Position numbers and translations under genes: made by a program. From contig URJC01000072.1 in the NCBI GenBank assembly GCA_900548135.1, positions 1 through 9,735 on the forward strand: 9,735 bases of DNA. Direction: 5' to 3'. Source of the DNA: an uncultured Odoribacter sp. (GTDB taxonomy: Bacteria; Bacteroidota; Bacteroidia; Bacteroidales; Marinifilaceae). Shown one piece after another: positions 1-5,794 of the stretch. Numbering within the stretch: the first letter of the stretch is position 1; each line of letters begins with the position of its first letter. Under the pieces are notes generated by a model that saw only the letters and a list, made by a program, of their open reading frames with translations, made no database searches and was not told the DNA's origin.

Positions 1-478
1 GGATTGTCCGGGCTTTTTCCTTTTGAGCTAATAACCAGCTGCGTGAGATAACAGCATGTGCTTTCAGGAGTTCGGGAGAGGAGGTGGCGCTCATTTCTGA
101 TGAGATAACACTGAGTAGATAGTCCTCCAGGGACAATATATTGATTGCTGTCAAGTGCTGACCTTCGTCAATCAGTTTAAGTTTACCTTTAAATTTCTGA
201 TTTTCTTTACGTTCCCAGTGAAATTGAATGCCAATGACAACATCTGTCAGGTCAAAATCGGTTGTTTCCGGATTTTCCGGTTCCAGCAGGAAGGGAAGTG
301 TAATGGCTGTTGTACCCTGCTGTCCTTGCAATAAGTATTCGTCCTTTACTTTCCGGAGGATATAGTCTCCGGAGTAAATTTGTTCCTGATGGCGGAAGGT
401 ACCATTCAGACGGAATCGGATCAGGGGCGAAAATAATATGCCGACTTCAATTAACGGAGGAGAACAGAGAATATTCAT
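1..478 (-). CDS. SpoIID/LytB-domain protein, N-terminal part (runs off the window)
   Basis: The first 159 residues are visible; the gene continues past base 1. The start is ATG at 478, whose ATGA overlaps the TGA of the upstream DUF4922 frame, so translational coupling is likely. Residues 120-150 carry the SpoIID/LytB signature: YLLSVISSEMS followed by SPELLKAHAVISRSW. Glu128 in the SSEM motif matches the catalytic Glu position of SpoIID. In sporulating Firmicutes SpoIID is a lytic transglycosylase that cleaves denuded peptidoglycan, and LytB is an amidase enhancer. This organism group does not sporulate, so the role here is unknown. The N-terminus (MNILCSPPLIEVGILF) does not look like a signal peptide: it has no basic n-region and is interrupted by Pro and Glu. 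The protein may therefore be cytoplasmic, unlike known SpoIID proteins. Family assignment is firm; function is inference. Confidence 0.88.
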   Translation of the reverse strand, partial: MNILCSPPLIEVGILFSPLIRFRLNGTFRHQEQIYSGDYILRKVKDEYLLQGQQGTTAITLPFLLEPENPETTDFDLTDVVIGIQFHWERKENQKFKGKLKLIDEGQHLTAINILSLEDYLLSVISSEMSATSSPELLKAHAVISRSWLLAQKEKARTI

Positions 479-1408
479 CATCTGGCATGTTGTAATTTGT
501 GAGTAATTTGGTCCCAGCTTGTTGCATCTACAGTTACTTGCTGGTAAAGGTCTGTCAGTAAAGTCAGGGAATATTTTTGAAAGTCTTCTGGGCGTGGGGC
601 GATAATCAGGCCGGCCATATCCACACATCCGGGGCTGAAAAGGATTTTTTCGTCACCTTCGGCAAAAAATTGCCATGGCCGTAAAAGTTTACGGGGAAAA
701 ATACATATGGTCCATTGGCAATTCTCAAACCAACATAACAGGTTGAGCATGGGTTCCAAATCGTATGGGACTGCCTCGCCAATTGTCTGTTGAATGAATT
801 GAAATTGCTGTTTTAGTATGTTTTGGTCTGAAGCTTCTAATAGTACCACTTTTCTTAAATAATCATTCAGGGTGCTGATGGTATAGAAATCTCCCTGATG
901 GATCATTTTCCGGTTTTGGGAACAATATACGTCTTCTTCCAGAGGCATGAGATGGCGGGGGGCCATCTGAAAATGGAAATGGTCTGGTGCAGAAGCCCCA
1001 CAGGCCGGGCCATTATAGAAAACTGTATAACCCGGATAATCGAAGGCCAGATCCAGCATGTCACCCAATCGGCCGGCGATGAGTTGAGGTTCATGCCTGT
1101 TGGAGGGTACGGTGAAATGCTGTGTGAAAATAGGATAAGGATTGATGAAGATGTGGTAGTTTTCACCGTAAGGTATTCCTTTCTGTATGGGCTTCACACA
1201 AGAAACAGTCCCGGTTCTGAAGCGTAGCTTTATCGATACGGGCATTGGTGGAGATCATCCGGGCAGGATTATGTTGAACCCGGAGAGTATAAACTCCGTT
1301 GGGAATATCTTTGCAGATAACATTCTTCAGGTTATCATATTTTTCTTTTGCCAGCGTAAAAGATTGCATTTGTTTTTCGAACAACAGGTTCAGGGCTTTA
1401 TCTTTCAT
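478..1408 (-). pseudogene. DUF4922 / GalT-like (HIT superfamily) nucleotidyltransferase-fold gene, frameshifted
   Basis: Two open frames together make one protein. The first starts at ATG 1408 and stops at 1163; it covers residues 1 to about 75, including HNPARMISTNARIDK and the DCFLC motif (Cys68 and Cys71). The second frame reads on from about 1185 (QKGIPYGENYHIFINPYPIF) to the stop at 478. It includes FYNGPACGASAPDHFHFQ, whose HFHFQ lies at about 981-967. HxHxQ is the catalytic motif of the GalT / GDP-hexose phosphorylase branch of the HIT superfamily, with the second His as nucleophile, so a sugar-nucleotide phosphorylase or transferase is plausible. The full activity is unproven. The frames meet near 1183-1190, where one leftover base replaces the short segment usual after CFLC. 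The start overlaps the glycosyltransferase stop (ATGA). It could be a real recent mutation, a sequencing or assembly error, or, less likely, recoding. Confidence 0.82.
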
Positions 1409-2796
1409 GATAAGGGGAATGCTTTATTTTTCAAGATTCTCGCCTGGAGTTCCAGGCTGCGGAGTTTATCTTTATAAAAATTGTAAGTATTCAGTTTATG
1501 GATTTCTAAGTCGGCATCTGAGTTGCCTTCCCAACGTCTGCAAAGATATAAGGGAGAAAAGATACGCCCGATACGGAAATCCCGTGAGAGTGCCAATCCT
1601 ACTGCATAATCTTCCCCGTAACTGACATTGGGAAAGTGGAGGTTGCGGAGTAAGGGGGTATAAAATGCACGGGGGGCCCCCAGTCCATTGATACGTAAGG
1701 CATTGTTCCGTCCGTTTTCCGGAGTCCACTCACGGTGGTCGATAATACCTGGGGGAATTTCTTGTAATTGGAAATTGACTATTTGATAGCTTCCGATGAC
1801 CATTGCACAATTGTGTTTATAAAAGGTATCAACAATCTGCTGGATGACGCTATTACCATTATAGAGATCGTCACTGTCCAGCTGGATAGCAAATTTACCG
1901 CATGCGGGGTGGAGGATAGCTGCAGTCCAGCAACCACCGATTTCCAGTTCATGACTATCCGGAATAAAATGAAGTAATCTGGGATTTTTGAGGGCTAATT
2001 CTTCCAAAATTGTACTGGTGCCATCCGTAGAATGATTATCCACCACGATGACATTGTACGGAAATGTTGTTTTTTGGGTGAGAGCTGAGTGGACTGCTTC
2101 AGTTATGGTTTTTACCCGGTTTTTAACCGGTATGATAACTGAAGCTTCCACAGAAAAATCCTGTTGTGTAAAATCCACTGTATTGAATACAGGGGGCAGC
2201 CAGGCATTTATATCCCGGAGGTGTGAAGTACAGGCTTTTTCCATTTCCAGCTGGACTTCCCGGTTGTCTGGGTTTACATAGTCGAATTGCTTTTCTCCGG
2301 AACGCCTGTGGTCTTTTTCTTCCACTGTGTAGAGATATTCAGGGAGATGGAGGATTTTTCCATGTTGTGAGATTTTAAGTCTTAAATCATATAAGGCTGC
2401 ATGTTTGTAAACAATATTCATTTTATCCGCTGCTTGTTTGAAAGCAGAAGCTTTATAGAAAAGCAGCGGACCGAAATTAAAATCATCCCGAAGGCTTCCG
2501 GCTTGATACTCTATGGTCGGAACCGGTTTTTTTGTACCTGTTTGGATTTGATAATAATCAGAGTAAAGCAGGTCTGCCTGACTCATCCTGGCAGTTTGTA
2601 TGAAACGTTCCAAAGCGAAGGGAGAGAGTTGCAGCGGAGTTGTACCCAGAAAGAGTAAAATGTAGTCTGCTTGACATTGTTTAGCTATTTTTTGTATGGT
2701 GGCAGTATCCGGAATTTTATTCAGGACGGTGATTTCAGTATTTGGGAGTTTGGGGAGTAACTCCTTGTGAAACGAGAAAGCATGAACACAAAACAT
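1405..2796 (-). CDS. Two-domain GT2-like glycosyltransferase
   Basis: The protein has 463 residues and no signal peptide or membrane segment. The C-terminal half (from about residue 216) is a complete GT2 GT-A domain: [10 protein letters not shown] at 218-227, [10 protein letters not shown] at 251-260, the metal/nucleotide-binding DxD in LDSDD (Asp307, Asp309), and an acceptor-side GED at 394-396. The N-terminal half (about 20-190) resembles a second, degenerate GT-A domain: [10 protein letters not shown] near 74-83 and a [16 protein letters not shown] stretch, but no clear nucleotide-binding start or DxD. It probably transfers a sugar from a nucleotide donor to an unknown acceptor in the cytoplasm. 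The start at 2796 is the only ATG in this frame after the recX stop; upstream is A-rich with no clear Shine-Dalgarno site. Its stop overlaps the start of the DUF4922 gene (ATGA), implying a coupled unit. Donor and acceptor cannot be read from the sequence. Confidence 0.9.
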   Translation of the reverse strand: MFCVHAFSFHKELLPKLPNTEITVLNKIPDTATIQKIAKQCQADYILLFLGTTPLQLSPFALERFIQTARMSQADLLYSDYYQIQTGTKKPVPTIEYQAGSLRDDFNFGPLLFYKASAFKQAADKMNIVYKHAALYDLRLKISQHGKILHLPEYLYTVEEKDHRRSGEKQFDYVNPDNREVQLEMEKACTSHLRDINAWLPPVFNTVDFTQQDFSVEASVIIPVKNRVKTITEAVHSALTQKTTFPYNVIVVDNHSTDGTSTILEELALKNPRLLHFIPDSHELEIGGCWTAAILHPACGKFAIQLDSDDLYNGNSVIQQIVDTFYKHNCAMVIGSYQIVNFQLQEIPPGIIDHREWTPENGRNNALRINGLGAPRAFYTPLLRNLHFPNVSYGEDYAVGLALSRDFRIGRIFSPLYLCRRWEGNSDADLEIHKLNTYNFYKDKLRSLELQARILKNKAFPLS

Positions 2797-2841
2797 ATTT
2801 CTTATTTTTTCTTCAAATCTATAAAAAATAAGGATTTGAAA

Positions 2842-3324
2842 CTAATTTTGGATGTCCTCTTCCGAGGAAAGGGAGAACAGTTGTTCCATGCAATGATTGA
2901 TTGTGTCATAGCTGAAACCGCGCCCGAGGGCAAAGCGGACTAATTTACCTTTCATTTTGTAAGCATCTTCGTGAGGAAGTGTTTTCCATTTTTGTTTAAG
3001 TATTTCTAAACAATTCTGCTTATATTGTGAATGATCGATTTCATTTAGTGCTTCTGCGATGATTTCCGGGGAAATGCCTTTCTGACGCAGCATTAAGCCT
3101 ATTTTTTGTTTTCCCCAGTGATTGAAACGGAGTTTGTCCTCAGTATAAATACGGGCATAGCGGGTGTCGTCGATAAATTTATGCTGGCACAAGAAGGCCA
3201 TGATTTTGTCAATCGCTTCTTCTTCGATTTCCCATCTTTGGAGTTTTTCACGGACTTCTTTGCTGCAATGTTCTTTTTTACTGCATTGCCCTGTTATGAT
3301 ATTCAATGCTTTTTCCGGGGTCAT
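2842..3324 (-). CDS. recX: RecX, regulator of RecA
   Basis: RecX proteins bind RecA filaments and modulate recombination and the SOS response in the cytoplasm. The 160-residue product shows the family layout of short three-helix repeats: CSKKEHCSKEVREKLQRWEI early on, then FIDDTRYARIYTEDKLRFNHWGKQKI, then LRQKGISPEIIAEAL. The late ALGRGFSYDTI stretch is also typical. The start chosen is ATG 3324 (MTPEKALNIITG), 17 bases after the prmC stop, because homologues begin at about this point. An in-frame ATG at 3378 would add 18 residues and overlap prmC by 37 bases; it cannot be excluded, since neither start has a clear ribosome site. It sits in the prmC series and is probably co-transcribed. Its TAG stop (2844-2842) lies in the same frame as the downstream glycosyltransferase. 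Confidence 0.9.
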   Translation of the reverse strand: MTPEKALNIITGQCSKKEHCSKEVREKLQRWEIEEEAIDKIMAFLCQHKFIDDTRYARIYTEDKLRFNHWGKQKIGLMLRQKGISPEIIAEALNEIDHSQYKQNCLEILKQKWKTLPHEDAYKMKGKLVRFALGRGFSYDTINHCMEQLFSLSSEEDIQN

Positions 3325-3341
3325 GGTTTCAATTTCGATAT

Positions 3342-4211
3342 TTAACGATTGGAGGTGGAAGAAGGGGTAAGCTGACATTTGATCATCCGGTCTTTTCCCA
3401 AGAAATCTTTCCGGAGTTCAATGTTTTGATACCCATATTGAGAAAGTAAACTGATGGTTTCCGGTCCTAATGCTTCGTTGATTTCCAAAAATAAGAGTCC
3501 GTTTTTTTTCAGGTAAATCAGGCCGAATTCTGCAATTTTGTGATAGAAAAGCAGAGGCTCTGTATCGGGAACAAACAGGGCTTGATGAGGTTCATAATCG
3601 AGTACTTTTGATTCCATTGTTTCTTTTTCACTTTCCCTGATGTAAGGGGGATTACTGACAATAAGATCGTACAATTCCCAATCCTGAGTTTTAAAATTCA
3701 GGATATCCCTGACCCAAAAGGTGGTGTTTACCCGATTCAATGCAGCATTTTCTTTAGCAGTTCGGACTGCTTCCGGATTAATGTCGATACCTGTGATGTT
3801 AGCCCCGGGACATAAATGGGACAAGGAAATGCTGATGCAGCCGCTGCCGCAGCCAATGTCTAGCAGGTTTTGGCCGGAGACTAAAAAATCATGCACCCAA
3901 TTTACCAGTTCTGCTGTTTCCGGGCGGGGAATTAGAGTGGAACGGTTTAGCCTGAATCTTAACCCTGAGAATTCTGTTTCTCCCAGGATATATTGAAGCG
4001 GATGCCCTGATTTTAATAGATAAATGATTTCGGAAAATTTATTTACAAAGCTTTCATCTAAAATTTCGTTTTTTCTGAGATGGATGTCTATATTTGTAAA
4101 ATGTAAAACGTCCATATAAATAATCTTGCAAATGCAGTGGATTTCATGTTCACAATATGAATCTTTTAGCTCTTGTAAGGCGTATTGGGATAAATGACGG
4201 ATTGTATTCAT
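3342..4211 (-). CDS. prmC: Release factor glutamine methyltransferase PrmC (HemK)
   Basis: PrmC uses S-adenosylmethionine to N5-methylate the glutamine of the GGQ motif in release factors 1 and 2, raising termination efficiency. The 289-residue protein has the normal family length. An N-terminal helical domain ends at GHPLQYILGETEF (69-81), the release-factor-binding segment. A Rossmann methyltransferase domain follows with LLDIGCGSGC (116-125) for SAM, the acidic GIDINPEA (141-148), and the catalytic NPPY at 187-190, which coordinates the glutamine amide. The IPRPETAELV stretch (94-103) is also characteristic. It is first in the minus-strand series and diverges from cls. A TACCTTTG promoter-like element lies only four bases before its ATG. 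Confidence 0.97.
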   Translation of the reverse strand: MNTIRHLSQYALQELKDSYCEHEIHCICKIIYMDVLHFTNIDIHLRKNEILDESFVNKFSEIIYLLKSGHPLQYILGETEFSGLRFRLNRSTLIPRPETAELVNWVHDFLVSGQNLLDIGCGSGCISISLSHLCPGANITGIDINPEAVRTAKENAALNRVNTTFWVRDILNFKTQDWELYDLIVSNPPYIRESEKETMESKVLDYEPHQALFVPDTEPLLFYHKIAEFGLIYLKKNGLLFLEINEALGPETISLLSQYGYQNIELRKDFLGKDRMIKCQLTPSSTSNR

Positions 4212-4215
4212 AATA

Positions 4216-4223
4216 CAAAGGTA
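4216..4223 (-). promoter_or_regulatory. Candidate -7 element for prmC
   Basis: On the minus strand the bases read TACCTTTG, an exact match to the Bacteroidota -7 consensus TAnnTTTG. Only TATT separates it from the prmC ATG. Transcription would start at or next to the start codon, giving a leaderless or nearly leaderless mRNA. No clear TTG -33 element is present at the usual spacing, since that position falls in the TTTTCAA repeat. The call rests on the single element. Confidence 0.4.
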
Positions 4224-4231
4224 TGAACTAA

Positions 4232-4259
4232 TTGAAAATTGAAAATTGAAAATCGAAAA
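4232..4259. repeat. Heptamer tandem repeat (TTGAAAA x 4)
   Basis: Four head-to-tail seven-base units lie in the prmC-cls divergent region: three perfect TTGAAAA copies and a fourth reading TCGAAAA. Partial units flank both sides (an A before, TT after). Short arrays like this can change copy number by replication slippage. This one sits where the -33 regions of both divergent genes would be, so its length could affect promoter spacing. The repeat is directly visible; the regulatory effect is inference. Confidence 0.9.
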
Positions 4260-4268
4260 TTAATTTTT
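4239..4268 (+). promoter_or_regulatory. Candidate promoter for cls and murF-alr
   Basis: TTG at 4239-4241 (inside a heptamer repeat unit) is followed by a 19-base spacer and then TAATTTTT at 4261-4268. This differs from the Bacteroidota -7 consensus TAnnTTTG by one base, and the spacing fits. It would give a short leader before the ATG at 4285. The match is imperfect and the region is AT-rich, so this is tentative. Confidence 0.35.
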
Positions 4269-4284
4269 CTTTTTTCAGCTTTTT

Positions 4285-5739
4285 ATGTCTTGGTTGCAGA
4301 TTAGCATATATGTTTTAATAACCTTGTACGTACTTACTGTAGCAAGTGTTGTTTTCAATGTGATTCTTGAAAACCGTAATCCTGTGCGTACTCTGGCGTG
4401 GATTATTGTTTTGGTGACTGTGCCTTTGATCGGTTTCCTTTTTTATCTTTATTTTGGGGTGAATTACCGGAAAAAGAAAATGTTTTCGATGAAAGGATTG
4501 GGAGATATGAAGTGGTTGCAGTATATGAGTGAGGATCAGAAACAGCTGATTCGCAAGTCTGAATTTTTAAAAAAGAGGGAGACAGTCGAAGTGCGTAAGT
4601 TGATGACTTTGCTTCTGAATAACAGTAAGGCTTTATTGACCCGTTATAATCAGGTGGAAATTTTAAATAATGGAGATGAAACTTTTCCGGCTTTATTCGG
4701 GGCTTTGGAAAAAGCAAAGAAGTTTATTCATCTGGAATATTATATCATTGATGAAGGAAGATTAGCTACACAGCTGAAGGAAATCCTATTGCGTAAAGCT
4801 GCTGAAGGGGTAGAAATCCGAATTATTTATGACGATCTTGGTTCTTGGGGACTATCCAGGGAATATATTCGTGAATTGCAGAAAGCAGGTATCCAAATAT
4901 ATCCGTTCTTACCAGTGCGTTTTCACCATTTGGCTAATAAGGCAAATTACCGTAACCACCGGAAAATTGCGGTGATAGACGGGGAAACGGGTTTTGTTGG
5001 AGGACTGAATATTGCTGATCGCTATATGGATGGGGTTCCGGATATAGGAGTTTGGCGGGATACACATTTGAAGGTATTGGGTGAAGTGGTGACTTCTTTG
5101 CAAGTGGTTTTCCTGATTGATTGGTATTTTGTGCGTCAAGAACTTTTATTGGATAAAAATGAATATCTGCCTTATATTCAGGTTGATGGAAATGTAATTG
5201 TACAAACAGTGACTTCGGGGCCGGATAGTGATTGGGCTTCCATACAACAATCTTATTTCACTTTGATTAATATGGCTAAGCGTTATGTTTTCATATCAAC
5301 GCCTTATTTTATGCCGGGAGAAACGACTTTGAATTCATTGAAAACCGCAGCGATGAGTGGAGTAGATGTCAGGTTGCTGTTACCTCATAAGTCGGATTCC
5401 TGGTTGACACATTGGTGTACACGTTCCTATGTGGGGGAGTTGCTGGAGGCTGGAGTACGGATATATTGGTATCAAAAAGGGATAAATCACAGTAAAGTGA
5501 TTGTTGTGGATGGTATAGTGGCGAGTGTGGGGACTGCAAATATGGATTTACGCAGTTTTGAACAAAACTTTGAGGTTAGTTTGATCATTTATGACCGGGA
5601 GGTCGTGAAAAAATTGGCCACTGATTTCACAAAGGACTTAAGGGATAGTACGGAAGGAGTTATACAACGTTGGAAGTTCCGGTCCAAACGTGAAAAAATA
5701 TGTGAGTCGGTAGCACGTTTGTTTGCTCCGGTATTGTAA
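4285..5739 (+). CDS. cls: Cardiolipin synthase (phospholipase D superfamily)
   Basis: This membrane enzyme joins two phosphatidylglycerol molecules into cardiolipin and releases glycerol. The 484-residue protein matches the usual ClsA-type length. Two N-terminal membrane segments lie at about residues 5-27 and 37-58, the second after the RNPVRTLAW loop typical of the family. Two phospholipase D HxK(x)4D motifs follow: His225, Lys227, Asp232 in NHRKIAVIDG, and His402, Lys404, Asp409 in NHSKVIVVDG. Each is followed by the expected Gly/Asn positions (GGLN and GTANMD). All catalytic residues are present. The start at 4285 gives the correct first membrane helix; no Shine-Dalgarno site is visible, as is usual in this phylum. 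It lies 55 bases upstream of murF-alr in the same direction and probably shares its transcript. Confidence 0.96.
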   Translation: MSWLQISIYVLITLYVLTVASVVFNVILENRNPVRTLAWIIVLVTVPLIGFLFYLYFGVNYRKKKMFSMKGLGDMKWLQYMSEDQKQLIRKSEFLKKRETVEVRKLMTLLLNNSKALLTRYNQVEILNNGDETFPALFGALEKAKKFIHLEYYIIDEGRLATQLKEILLRKAAEGVEIRIIYDDLGSWGLSREYIRELQKAGIQIYPFLPVRFHHLANKANYRNHRKIAVIDGETGFVGGLNIADRYMDGVPDIGVWRDTHLKVLGEVVTSLQVVFLIDWYFVRQELLLDKNEYLPYIQVDGNVIVQTVTSGPDSDWASIQQSYFTLINMAKRYVFISTPYFMPGETTLNSLKTAAMSGVDVRLLLPHKSDSWLTHWCTRSYVGELLEAGVRIYWYQKGINHSKVIVVDGIVASVGTANMDLRSFEQNFEVSLIIYDREVVKKLATDFTKDLRDSTEGVIQRWKFRSKREKICESVARLFAPVL

Positions 5740-5794
5740 ATTACACCTGCCGGTTGTGAGGCCGGAGGAAAGGGGGCTAAAATATAAATTAATT

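Noticed and set aside
1180..1195. Programmed ribosomal frameshift as the explanation for the split DUF4922 gene
   Set aside because: There is no X-XXY-YYZ slippery heptamer or shift-prone stop at the junction, and a conserved-looking segment appears to be missing, which points to an indel or sequence error.
898..1227. Plus-strand open frame of 109 codons antisense to the DUF4922 gene
   Set aside because: It mirrors the conserved HIT-like coding sequence and has no family features; the minus strand clearly encodes the gene.
1671..1681. GGGGGGCCCCC palindrome
   Set aside because: It lies in the conserved GLGAPRAF coding stretch of the glycosyltransferase and is explained by codon choice; no matching structure surrounds it.
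3325..3378. Longer recX start at 3378
   Set aside because: It overlaps prmC by 37 bases and adds 18 residues that do not resemble the usual RecX N-terminus; kept only as an alternative.
4403..5139. Minus-strand open frames within cls
   Set aside because: They are antisense to a fully conserved cardiolipin synthase and show no domain features.
5723..5794. Longer murF-alr start at 5723 inside the end of cls
   Set aside because: The 24 extra residues do not look like a MurF N-terminus, which begins naturally at MRSKEISGILN.
5740..5794. Hairpin or terminator between cls and murF-alr (CCGG...CCGG)
   Set aside because: The stem is only four bases with no T tract; the two genes are more likely co-transcribed.
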